A stretch of 64,000 nt of DNA from Toxotes chatareus (lineage: Eukaryota; Chordata; Actinopteri; Toxotidae), in the NCBI GenBank assembly GCA_016801885.1, contig CM028895.1, positions 5,356,001 to 5,420,000 on the forward strand, written 5' to 3'. The notes beneath the pieces were generated by a model. That model did not search any database. It saw only the letters and a program-made list of their open reading frames with translations, and was not told the origin of the DNA. Below, one piece after another: positions 40,501 to 53,800 of this stretch. Made by a program: the position numbers and the translations under genes. Positions within the stretch are counted from its first letter, which is position 1; each line of letters starts with the position of its first letter.

Positions 40501-43500
40501 AGTTCAGCTGGTTGGTTGTATCTTGACTTGGTAGTCCTCTGCAGCTTCCAGAGAGTGGGTGTGTTTAGTTGGGGGTCAGTCTGGATATATGAACCCTGAG
40601 TGGGTGCCGGCAGACTGGAATGAGTCTGGTGAGTTGGGTTGCCAGCCGGTTGTTTTGCTTAAGGTGCTCTGCATGGGGTATGCCCTCAGATGATGTTTGG
40701 GGTTACAAGCGGTCACTTCATGGGGTCTTTTCACTTTACTGCATGAAGGGGACGGCTGCAGGGGGCAGATGCCGTTCTTGATTAGGCCCATAGACACACA
40801 GACACATTGTTATGTACTTAAGGTGAGGTTTGGGTCAAGACTACTTGATTAAGTAAAAAGCAATTCAGGTTACAGGTTGTACTTACAGTTCAAATATCAG
40901 ACATTTCACTCCATAAAATTTTATGGCAGACAGACATTTGTGAGCTGTGCTGCAGTAGAAACAATACTTCTTACACTTGCTTGTGCATCTTGGAAAAGAA
41001 AAAAAGAAGAAAGCAACGCTGTTGAATTCTGAGGTGGTTGTGTGCTTGACTATGACACAATAATTATCACCGTCGGTAGCAGAGGAGCGAAGGTTAGATG
41101 TACTGTAACTCAGTGTGCACATCTCATCCAGGAAAATGACTAAGAGCAGCTCATTTACCTCCAGCCTTTCAGAGCCAATCAATTATCGTTCTGCACTCCC
41201 ACGGCTCGCTGACTCTTGAAAGTCAACTCCAGCGGCTCGCTGTGTATCAGACTTGAAGTAACAAACAATGGCAAGATGACACCCCATTTCCAATACATTC
41301 AGTGCTGATCGCCCTCTGAGGCTGGGATCAGACACACACATGCATGTTGCAGCCGCTGTGGCATTTAAATTAAGTATCACCATCATGCTAATTCTATGAT
41401 AATTATATGAGTATGTAAACACAAGACCATCAGCCTGTATCAGTCTCTACACTGCCTTAAACCAGTGGGACCTGACAGGAAATGAGACTTGATTGATTTA
41501 AAGTGCAATGGAAGCTTTCCGGCACAAAGCTGGACTCCTCCAGTTTGCCACTGATGGATTACACATCTTAACAGACACCAAGACCTGTTGACAGCTTTTG
41601 TCTGGTTTCATGATCACACAGAGGTGAGAAGAACAAAAGTAGCATCCTCTTCAACAAAGGACAACAATGTCGTAAAGGAAATACAGTCTTAATTTCAAGA
41701 CACTTGCTGCAGCAAATCAAGCGCTGGCATGCACAGCAACATTGACATTAATTACGTTTTTGTCATGAAAGCATCAGTGAAACAGGATTACAGTGACTTC
41801 TGTTGTATTCCTACAAGTAGATAACCAGGTGTAATGACTATCTCTTCTCTGAGACATGGGATTGCTGTGTAGATCTCTGCGCACACAGTTTCCATGAACA
41901 CAAATTTGCGTGACGCCAAATTATTTGGTTGATGGAATCTGTATCAAATCCACTGTGATTAATGTAAAGGTACTTTTCCAGCCATGTAAGTGAAAAAAAC
42001 AAAGGTGGGTTAGTGGAGGAGGGGGGTTTGGGGCAGATCCATCTAGAGCAATCAAGACCAGATTAGGAGTGGCACTATACACAAACTCCTCTACACACAT
42101 TTCTCTCTCTCTTGTAAGTCACAGCTCAGCAGTTTGGTAAAGGGTGATGTTCTTCTTGCAAAAAAGCAAGATTCCCCCCCACAAACGTATTTTAAAGAAA
42201 CACTTTCATGACAGTTTTCATTCATCACAACTGTGAAGCGTCAACCGCTGTAATCAAGGTGAAATCGGAGCATTTCAACACTTCACCACTTTTCTGGATT
42301 ATTATTTTTTATTGCTTCTTTACAGGACAGTACAGAAGACAAGGAAGCTGAAAAATGGTTACATAAAGTTAGGGAATATGGAGGCAGAGTTATAAGCAGG
42401 AGTTAAGGCGAAATGCAACACAAGCTGAGTTGTGTGTGTTTGTCAAGTTTCAGTATGTTTTGAGCTTTCTTTCATCAGCTGTCAGCAAAGGATGTTCTCT
42501 CCATGTTCATCCATCATCCCTTTATCTCCCTGCCTCAATCTCCCAGTACTCTCTCTTTCTGTCCATCTCTGTCAGGCTTTTTTTCTCCAAATGATGAGCA
42601 CTTTTTTTTTTTTTTTTTTGATGCTTTCATCTGTCTTGAATGTGAATCTGTTTGTGTATCTGGGTACAAGATGGATTCAAGGAGGTCAGGATTTGACAGC
42701 TTTCGTATCATGTTAGAAATATGGTTTAAACGATGCTGACATTCATTAACATTTAATTTTGACCAGTTTGCTGCTCAAAAAAAAAAAACACTTAGACAAC
42801 CAACAATCTCTAATGAAACAACAAAAATATGCTTTTAATGCCACCTTAAAATTAAAGAACAAACTGACATTCGGAGAAACCTCCATTTGACCTGCTGTTG
42901 TAGATCAGGACCCTGAGGTGAGAATATTTAAACTCAACTTTTAAGCCACCCTGGATGAGAAAACTTTGAGTCTCACTTTACTCAAAAGAGTCTCTTCTGG
43001 CTCTGTCTTGTAAAATAGAGGAGTCACCGAATCCTTATTAAAAACATGAAGTCGTCACTAAAACCCAAATTATCTGCCCTTGACTCCGAAATAACCCAGA
43101 AAAATTGTAAAAAAATATTATTTTAATAGCGCCGGCTTTCATGGTAGCGATGGCTATCCTTGAGAATAAGCCGTCCCTGGACAAACATGGGCAATAAAAT
43201 ACCCAATAAGCATCACTGGAACATGCTTCTGGACCAATGAGCATCCCACAGAGCGTGCTAGCAAGCCAATGAGCATTCTTGGCATTAACAAAGCAGGAGG
43301 TCGTGCACGAGAATTAAGAATATTATCACACACACATTTATACGCATATATCCACTGCTAGCTTGTCATTACACACACAGCCTGTCACTTCCAATGATAC
43401 ACGCTAACATGACAGACCAGAGCGTGCATGTGAACGAGCCGCATAGTCAAGTCACATAGCGTCTATCTCTGTAACACGATCAGAGACTCAAGCAAAGAAT

Positions 43501-46264
43501 CTCTTTTTCATACAGTACTCGCACACGGCTGCTAGCGATCACACACACATGCACACACGCACACACACATGCACGGAGTGGTAATTTGTTTGTTTCACGT
43601 GTATGGAGGCATTTGGTTCTGCTCTGCTGTCCCTAATGCCTCCAAAACACATCATTATCTGACTTATATAGGCCTCGGAGTGTGTGTGTGTGTGAGTATG
43701 TGTTTGAATGAGAATATCTGCCTCTGTTTGTGTGTGTGCATGTGTGGGAGCGTGTGTTTGTGTGTGTGTGTGCGCTAAGAGAAAAACAGTTGATTATCGA
43801 GTTCAACAGGCGAAACACTGTTTACCCTGAGAGACACAAAGTGAGAGAGATACAGAAAGAGAGAGAAGAGAGCTGGGGGTAAGTAGAGGGAGATGATTTA
43901 GGAACAGGGAGGTGAAAAATGGGAGTCCTGGAGAGACGGAGTGAGAGTTGGAGGAGCAGACCAATGAAAAGAAGCAGGGATGGAGGGATGGTTAGAGGGA
44001 GGGAGGGAGGAATAGAGGTTCAGACAAAGAAGTGAGATGACAAGCCAGGCCTGCAGGGTGCAAAATAATGAAATTCAGTGGTATATCCCTCTAAGCCATG
44101 ACACCCAGACAAACATCACAGTCAGTCTGTTGTTGTAGTAGGGCAACAACTCGACTTCAGAAACATGGATTGCAGCTATTTGCCAGCTGAAGTGATAAAG
44201 TCTAATCGTGGCCACAGAAAACCGCAGCACAAATTCAAACAGTCGACATTAGCAGAGGCTGATCCAGAGGAGCAGGGATGGGAGGGAGGTGAACATCCCA
44301 GCAGGATACATTCTCACCAGACTTACAACCAGGGGATATTTTTTTTTTTTTTTTTTGATCAAAAAAAAAAATCTGTTTATATATTCAAGCCTGTCCTAAT
44401 GCTGTAGCCTCATGTCTGCTTTTACATATTTGTCTGCCAAAGCCATCATTAGACTGTAAAATGGCAGGAAATGTTAATGCTGTAAAGCAAACAGTCATTT
44501 AGCAGTAACCTGAAAGTGAAAGGACTAACAGACAGTCAGGTCACACATCAGATTACAGTGTAATCAGACAGGAACACAGAAGAAAACTGCACAGCTGTCT
44601 TGATGTTACTACATTTCTGTTTTGCACTTCGGAGCAAATCACATCATATTTAGACTTAGGTGTACATAAATAACACTGTATGTGTCTGTGTTTGAATCTA
44701 ACCTTGTTTCCCAGGTATAGTCCAGGTGCGTTCCAGTAGTAGGCGGAGCCGAGATCATTCACTACGTCTGAGTGTCGGACGCTCAGATATGGAGGTGTCT
44801 GTCTGTGCACAGACCATACTCTCCCTCTTGTGTCTCCAACCAGGTGCCAGCCTGTCAGTGTGGTCTCCTACAAAATCAACATTTGGGAAAAAAGTTAAAG
44901 ATCAAATTTGACCTCAATCGCTTGTGAAAACAACTTTTTTTTGTTCTTTCAAAATACACAAAGAAACTTTATGTGAAATTGCCGTTTAAAACTGAACACC
45001 CAGAAACTGTCCAGCGTAATATAAAGAAAATCACAAAAAATTTTTAGGAAAGATTGGACCCTTTCCTCTGCTGCAGAAAATCTGCCGCTTTCAACATGTA
45101 GTTAGCTTTCAAATTTTTGTTATGGCACATTTTCAGCAGCACCACTGCGCCTCACTTTCACTGAATGCAGAGATATAGACTGTTGAAATGTAGTAATCAA
45201 GAAAATAGTTCATATGAATGTTTGAAAAAGATTTAAGCGCAATTTTCCAACAGTTCAAACAGAGCTGACCGTCCTGCTTAAATAAAGCATCAGATTACTA
45301 CTATCCAAGCACAGAAGATGCTCACTGTCAGCAGATCAGTAGCTTCTGACAGGAAACATATTAAAGCAAGTCACCAGTCGTGTTCAGTGTAGAGGGACTT
45401 TATAATCTGACGAGCTTGACTCATACAGTAAAGCCCAGCTGATGATTCTGCTTTGCTGCTCCCTTCCACTGTTCTAGAACCAAACTTGGAACCTATTTCT
45501 TTGTGCACATTGTGTGTCCAGTATCTCAATGATGACTGGGGTCTGTTCTGTAAAGCCATCTGGGATTTACTGCTCTCCCTACTGAATCCTGCAATACCGC
45601 TTGGGTTCACCGGGCAGCGCCCTCACGAGCAAGACCTATTCTGCAAAGTAAGTGTATAAACATTTCAACAATGAAGGATCCCCCTGACCAGTAAGTTTCT
45701 CTGACAGAAAGGAGAGTAGAGTCAGTTTCTCAGAATTAACATTCTTAAACACTTGGCAGGTCAGTATTTTTTTAAGTCAAGGTTACCGACTTTGTTGCAT
45801 ACACTAATTGCTGTACAGCAAATTAGTCTCCTAAAGTTATATATTCATGAAATGAACAACACACATCATCACTATTTAAAATCATTACATCAATTGGTTT
45901 AGATTCTAACGGATTATTTAGAATTAACAGCAAGGGGTCAGTGTTTCCATAAATCTTGTTTTTGCAGGTTCCCAAATAAAACAAAACTGCTTGGAAAATA
46001 TCAGTGATGTGAAATATTTACATCTATAGCGAAACGTAAGTTACGTAAGTGTGAGGCCAGTATAGCAATTGCCTTCTCAAAATTCTATATTTAAGGATGT
46101 TTAAACGGCCCCACTGATCAAAACGAGAGGTTGTATCAACAAAAATGTAAAACTCAAGATATGTTTAAAGGTTTTGTACATCTGTCACATGTCAGCCAGG
46201 AAGTCTTACAACTGACACCTAGAAGGAGAGGTTTTTTTTTTCCTCCTCAACTCCAGAAGGATTT

Positions 46265-46295
<31 letters not shown>

Positions 46296-49200
46296 GAGAC
46301 AGCCAGACACACATCTGTCGTTGCAATTAACCTGACCTTGGCTTCCCCTTTTGAACACACACACACACACACACCACACACACACGCGCACACACGCACA
46401 CAATCGGTGTCTAAATCAGAGCTGTCATCCTGTCAACGTCTCCTCTCCCCTCCTCTCCCAACCCGCCTGTCAGTCAAAAACTGTTTTCCTCTTTTCACCT
46501 CTCTCCTCCTCCTTGCCTCTTCTCTTGTCTCCACCCTTCTCCTTTCCACTCTTGTCCTCTTCTCTTTCTCCCCCCTCCCTTCTCTCCGCCTCGTTTTAAC
46601 AATTCTCCTGTGCCTTCACCTCAACTGTGTTCCATCCACACACCCACCTCTAAAATGATTACTTGGTAAAGATTTATCTTTGCTTTTACACTTAATACCC
46701 TACTGCAACTCACTACTGCACACTGATATAACAATGATTCGGTTTTATTCAATTCCAGATGCCTTGAACATTTGCTATTCTAAAAATTCAAGGCCAGATT
46801 AATTCATAATTTTTCACCTTGTGTCTGATGCATTCTATGCCTGCAGGATATCTATCAAAAAGCACTAGTGTGGAAGAGCAGTTTGCCCGTCATCTGAAAA
46901 ACATCTTTTGGGACAATCAGTGTGGGGAATCTCTTCCCTACATCTGTATGTATTTAAGGGAGGATCATAGAAACAACAGGAGCAGATATGATAAGTTTGG
47001 CTCTAAATATTGTAAAGTGCAATAGTAAATACAGGATACAGACACGGGACGAGCTGGTAAACAGCTGTAGATGGTGATCTAGCCAGGGTTAGCCAGTCAC
47101 AAACGCAGCATCAGCTCAGTATCTCTTAGCAGGCAAGGTAAAATGGATGCTAGCTGAACAATGAGTTGACACATCATGTCAAATACATAAAAATCTGATT
47201 CTTGAACATACAAACATACGAGCAAAGAAATAACTCCTGTCTCACGTCTAAAAAAACATGCCTCTTGTGGAACAGTGGATACTCCAGCACAGAAAGGTTA
47301 TGTAAAAGTGCAGGCACAGTACAGCCACAGTGAAAGGTCGTGATAGCCTCCTCTGTTTTGGACTGTCAAGCTCTCTGAGAGGTCAGCACAGCCAGGGCTA
47401 TTTAATGTTGACGAAAAAAATAGCAAGATTTGTGTTAAGAGTTCACCAAAGTTGGACTTGACACAAAAGATTCAAACAGACCTTCTTCACCCCTGCAAGT
47501 AGATCTGTTTATTGCAGCAATTCCACTAAATTTATTCTGCTCTGAAATGTGCCTTTTTATAAATGCTGGTATGACTGGGCCAAAAGGGTAAACACACTAC
47601 AAAAAGCAAGCAGTACAATTTGTGTCCTGTACTCATAGCTGGCCTTTGGAGTCTGGTAACACTCAGGAGAAAAATTTGTGGTTTGTATAAATTAAAAAGA
47701 AGAACCACTCCATTGTTAGCAATAAGCAACAATAGCCACCATGGCTGGACAGATGTTTTGTCATCTTACAGGAAACACATGTATTTATTTCACATAAAAA
47801 CTTCATGGTGATGTTTATATCTATAAGTCAAATAAACAGACATCCTGGCTGCCTGACAGAGAACAGGTGTGTGTGTGTATACAGAAGGTGCCTACATTCT
47901 GATAGGTCCAGGTGGAGGCAGTGCACTGACTGGCAACGCCCATACAGGAGCACTTTTCGCAGCCACGTCGATTGTCAGCTTGGAGATTGTAGAATCCCAG
48001 CTTACAGCGGTCGCAGTTTTCTCCCTCTACATTTTCCTGCATGAGACGATAAAGACAGAAAAAGGCACAGAGAAAGAGAGAGAGAGAGAGAGGGAGAAAG
48101 ATGAAAGATGCAGCAAAGTTTATGGGCTGCCCTCAAACTGACGTTATGGGCACAAGCCATGTTATTGCAGTGTTAATGTGGTGAAGATAATGATGACAGG
48201 GTTAGAAAGGTTAGTGGAGAGTACTTGTCATTATTTGTCTGTGTGTGAGAGTGTGTGTGTGTGGGTACCTTGCACACGCAGGGTGTTATGCATGGGTCAT
48301 CGTTTGTGCTGCCTTCCACACTGCAGTTACAGCGCTCACAGAACGGGTAGCCCATATAACCGACAGCACACCTGGAGACAAATGAGTTTAATAACAATAA
48401 TAAAGATGAATGTGATGAGAAGTCGTCCCATAAGCAGAAGGTCAGGGGGTCAATTTGCCTAACAGCCTCTGCGTCCATCCTGGTCTGATTCAGTCACTGA
48501 ACGTTTAGTTTGTGGCAAACATCTGACCTTTCACCATATGTGACGTGTACGTATGTACAATCTCACAGAAACTATACAAAGAAGCAACTTCCTAATTAAC
48601 AGAGAAAGTGAACCGAAGCAAGTCCATTAAAGCGCATTTTAAGAAGTGATTTTAAAGACGAAGCTCGTGCTGCTGGCTATCTGGGGGCAGGTCATTAAAA
48701 AGTTGGAGGAAAAGTTGTATCAGCTTTTAGACTGGATTACATTAAACCCGAACGATGTCCACAGGGAAGTTTGTTCCAGTGGGAAAGAGGATAATACAAC
48801 AAGCAATTAAAGCAATGAAACATAATGATAACACAACAGCTGATCAACAAATTAAGATGAAGCACCTTGTTGACAGATTTTCTGGTGAGACTGAAAGCTT
48901 TTCTTCTTGTATGTATTTCTTTTGATTCACAAGTGGACTTATTCTGATATTTAGAATGACAAGAGTTTTCTTGATGATCTCAGGCTGTGTTCAGGACCAT
49001 TAGGGATTCAAGTACGTCAAAGATGTTATTAAAGAAATAACATTCAAGTTGCAGTCAAATAAAACCAGCTAATCAAAATATTTGAAAAAATAAACAGTAT
49101 GTCCTGCATTTATACAATGGTCATTTAATCAGTGACTTCTTATACCTTACATAATGTAAGGTATAAAACCAAGCGTAATAAATATCATCAAAGATTTTAA

Positions 49201-52200
49201 TGGAAACTTTTTGGCAATTTCCAAACACTAATTGGAACAGACAACAGCTGAAAGGTTCTGCTCACCTGTCACAATGTGTCTCTATCTCTTTCTGTATGTG
49301 TGTGCATATGTGTGCGTCTCTCTCACCTGTCGCAATGCAGGCCCCCAAAACCCTCCTTACACCGGCATGACCCTGCTGGCTGGGCTGTCAATCAAACAAA
49401 CACACACACACACAGACACACATTGAAAAAAAAACAACAGGGCGAGTGGAAGAATGGGTATCTCTTTGAAGTGGCTGCACCTAAAATAACTTCACTTTCT
49501 AGATATAAAAACAGTAAAAACACAAAGGGGAGTAAAATTATCTCTAATATAAATAGTTGTTCTGTTCCACCAAAGACAGTTTTCAATAACAGAAGTCTCT
49601 GTGCACAGAACACAGCTGAACTTGACTAACCCCAAGCCCACAGGAAATCAAGCTGGACTGAACTAATGAAATGTTGGAGTTAGTGAAGTACCACTTCAGA
49701 ATGAATTAAAATGTGAAACGTGTGCTTGCATTCACACTAAACTTCTGTACGTGTGTCTGTTGAGGGACTGAAATCATGTATATTTCAAGACATAAAAGAC
49801 AGAGACAAAGACAGACACTGGGACAGGTTAGAAAGAACAAAAAGATAAAGTATTTATCCATACTGGGCGTAGCCTGGCTCGAATCTGCGACACATGATTG
49901 GCTGGCAGAACCATGTGGGTCGCATGAGCAGGGAATGCAAGGGTTCTCCTCCTCAGCTCTCACCTGGCCGGGTGAAGAAGGCAGACATTTTTAAACACAG
50001 TTCACATTCACTTAATTGTGATGAATTTCAAATAAGGCACAGAGATGCATGTGCATGCATGTGTCGTACCCCGACAGGTCTGTAGTATCCAGGGACGCAG
50101 GTCTGACAGTTGATGCCTGCAGTGTTGTCACGACAACCAATGCAAACCCCACCCCCTCTGTATTTGCCGTGGATGTCCAGGCTGAGTGATAAGTCTGCTA
50201 CCGTCTGATTAAAGTAGCACTCCTCTGCCTTGCCATGGCAGTTGCACTCTGAAAACAAGCACACACATAAAAACTCAGTGCTGCAGAACTGAGTTTGCTG
50301 GGATTGTTGAGACCCGCCCCCACCTTCTCCCTCCAAATACTGAGCATGACGCAAAGAGGGATGATTTTTGAATCCATTTACTTCTTCCACATAAGGGTTT
50401 CGAAAAACATCCAATCCTGTTTTGAAGACAGTACCCTAAGGTTCACACAGTGACCATGAGCAGCGTTTATCTCGTCTGTTCCAGAGAGAAAAAGTCGGTC
50501 TTTGCCTTCGCTTATCTTGTCCATTTCTTACGGTGGTTAGTGGGGAGCCTGGCATTAGCCCTGTTTCCTACTAAGCTTAACAACTAAATTCACAAATAAG
50601 AGCAAAGTGTCTGCTTTGGAATTTTGAAGATAAACTTGGATTTGAACTTTTGCTCTAGGGAAAAGTCTCCTACAACAAACAGTTGCAACTGCAGGCCATG
50701 AGGCTCTTCTTTTATTTAGACCACCTTACTTTCATGGCTCAGTTCTCAAAACTGTTTCACACATCCTGTTGATTCTGCACCTAACACTGATGGGAGAGAG
50801 GAACTTGGTCTGGACTCTCCCAGCTTTCCCAGATGCAATCTGATAGTGGACATTATTTAAAAGGTCCTACAGAAGAAGGATCTCAGATATGTGCCCCTGA
50901 GTACCCAGGTGTTCTGATTATATATATATATATATTTTTTTTTGGTCTTACTGGTACATGAAATGTGGTATTAAAGATACATGTGTTCATATCATATCTC
51001 CAGTAATGGTTGGTTTACACCTGAAATGCCATAAACCATCACAAATCTATGAGTTGGAGGAGGACGGACCCTCCACCCACTGTCACTCCACAAGGAGTAT
51101 GTCAGTGTTCGCTGGTCCGTTTGGTGGAAATCTGTGCAAAGGCCACTTTTATCTGCAGCAGATTTCAGGGTCATTCTCAGAGTTGGCACTGATACATTGT
51201 GAAGCAGGTTTTCTATCCCCTGCTTTAGATCACCTTTCACAGTAATTATAATGCTGAATCCCTTCAAATCCAGCAAGAATGGGTTGTTCTGCTGTACAGG
51301 GAGACTCCGGTGCTGTCCTGAATGAGCTGAATCTGCCACGGGTGCTTCCTTTACTATAGTGCCAGCGAGGGCTTTTAACATCTTGTCTTGCTGTGTCAGT
51401 GTCAAGGCAGAGGAAGCAGTTATCAGGCCACTAAGACGACAGAGTCTGTTAGAAGGTGTAGCCCGCGTGAAATAAAATGAAGATTACATGTTGTAACCCT
51501 AGTTTTATGATGACAGGTGGAAGCCTCTAACCTCACTGCTCTGCTGCTCCACAGCTGATGAAGGTTAATGGATGCAAACGTGACTTTTGATGGTTTCATA
51601 TAGTCTTACATCACAGACTGATCCTGATTGGCCGGAAAGAATTAAAATTTTAGTGCGCTGCTTAAGAGTTTAATTCTGTAAAGCCTGTAGGTGTGCTGTA
51701 GTGATATTACAGCCGTATTACCAATTAGCGTGTGGTGTGTGGGTACATATACTAAATTACAATAAATGTATCAGCATCTACAGTAACAAAAGAACATTTT
51801 CAAATGGGGGAAGTTTGATAAGGGACTTTTGGTAGGAATAGTGTTGTGGATGGATTGTTGCTCACTTGTGTGTAGTTTAAGCACGTAATTTGTTTTTCTT
51901 ACGTTCACAGATATGTCGAGTGAGGAAGGTTCCTGCCATCCAGGGCTGCTGGTGGTAACCAGGGCAACAACGGTCACAGCTCTCCCCACATGTGTTGTGT
52001 TCACATTCACAGCTAAACTTCTACATACACACACACAAATACATGGAAGATACATATTAACATTGCAGATCTAAGTTTCACAGATTTGTCAATTAAACAG
52101 ACATGAGCGAATGTGTTTAAATAAACACACCTGAGAGTTGGAGGCTAATGTCACGGAGTGTGAAACACAGTCGCAATCTGTCCAGTTCCTGATAAAGAAA

Positions 52201-53727
52201 AAAGGACTACGCGTCTGGCTCCGGCTTGGCTCATTTAGCTCAACCCCACATAAAACTGGGAGCGATGTCAGGTTTAAAGAGTAACTTATCACCAAGATAA
52301 TACACACACACATTTTTTTGGGATGTTAGTTTGTGGTCCTGAATGTGCAACCACACCCACAGTAACAGTGATATCAGGATGTACTGACCACAACAAGTTT
52401 GTAATTTGAAAACGTGATTCTACACTGAGATACACGAGTAAAAAATTTAAGTGTGAGTATTCATTTTTAATGTCATAAACTAAGAATTTGTTATTGTGGT
52501 CATGGGTGGGTGAGTAAATTTTCGTCTTTGTTAACATCATGTGGCATCAGGACATAACATAACATGAACGTGAGAATGGAGGGCTGCAAGCAGGTAATTA
52601 CCGATATGCGTGACCTATTGAAAGCCTACCAAACAACAGTGTAATCACAGGAGAGCCAACTGCAATAAAAGAACTTGGTTCACTTTCCAGATTGTCAGTC
52701 GGTAGCAAATGGGTTCACTATCACTCCCTCAGGAGAGAAATAAATTCAAAACTAAACACAGTCAAAGCAGAATGTAGCAGGAAACTTGCCAACTTCGAGC
52801 TTCAGTAATTCAATTTAGGACTTTCTGTAAATTGGTTGATGTGGAGAGTGTGCCAGATTTAACTGAGAGGAGAGTAGTACAATAGCACAGCGAGAGCCAA
52901 GTTTGGATTTGCTGGCACAAGTGAATTTGCCCCTTTTATCCCACACACAACGCAACAACTCTGGCTTCAGGCTTCCTTTGTGCTGAGCATGCATCTGAAC
53001 AAATGTTCTGTAGACAATCATCAACAAATCATCTCAGAGGTCTCCACCTTTTCTACTTTCTGAACGTCTGCCCACAGCTTTGCTACATAGATGGATGAAC
53101 TTGTATCAAAGTAAAAGACCTAAATGTCTCGTGGGAACCGAGGGTTTAGATTCAACCTCTACAAAATCACAGGTAGATAAAGTTGAATGTAGTTGATAAT
53201 ATATGACTAATTATATAACACCCAAATAGAAACATGTTTAAAAATTAATTAATCTACTGGACCTAATACTATATCATAGTCTTATATTTGAGCCCTGAAA
53301 CCATGCACCACTTTGAAAACAGTTCAGAAAGTCTGAAACGCAGTAGATGAATTTCGTAAAGAAACCAGTGACTGTATTAGAGTTAGGAAAATGCTTTGTG
53401 CACACACATCTTTCATATGGCCTTTTGAAATTAGAAGAAATGTGAAGAGAAAGAAGAAACCGGAGCTCTTTACACACCGGTGACATCAGTTATTGTCAAT
53501 GACATCATCACCAAGGGACCAGACACCACTGTCACATCTGAGTTAGACTTCATGGTTCAGCCTCAGGACAGAAGACCGTGTGTGTGTGTGTGTGCGCGTG
53601 CGTGTGTGTGTGCTGAGAGAGAAGAAAGATCAGGTGTCTGGTATCATACACTCCTCTGTTTGAAGTGACATGGGAGACAACGTTTCACTGTGTCACCTGT
53701 GTCCCCTGCAGACACACACACACCCCC

Positions 53728-53800
<73 letters not shown>

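Larger units (their letters stand above)
35049..44702 (-). other. lama2: Intron W11-W12 (9.65 kb, largest)
   Basis: Contains purine-rich tracts (35.8 kb, 37.5-37.7 kb, 43.84-44.04 kb), AC/TG tracts (39.60-39.86 kb, 43.68-43.77 kb), palindromes at 40911 and 44346, a T18 run (42604-42620 region), and an unexplained G/T-rich block at about 40.0-40.8 kb. No exon was found. Confidence 0.8.

Noticed and set aside
43203..43276. CRISPR-like spacing of short repeats
   Set aside because: Vertebrate intron, only three imperfect copies, no uniform spacers and no cas genes.
46131..46658. 175-codon plus-strand open frame, the longest in the window
   Set aside because: Runs through TG, AC and CT repeats; no domain, no splice or conservation signal.
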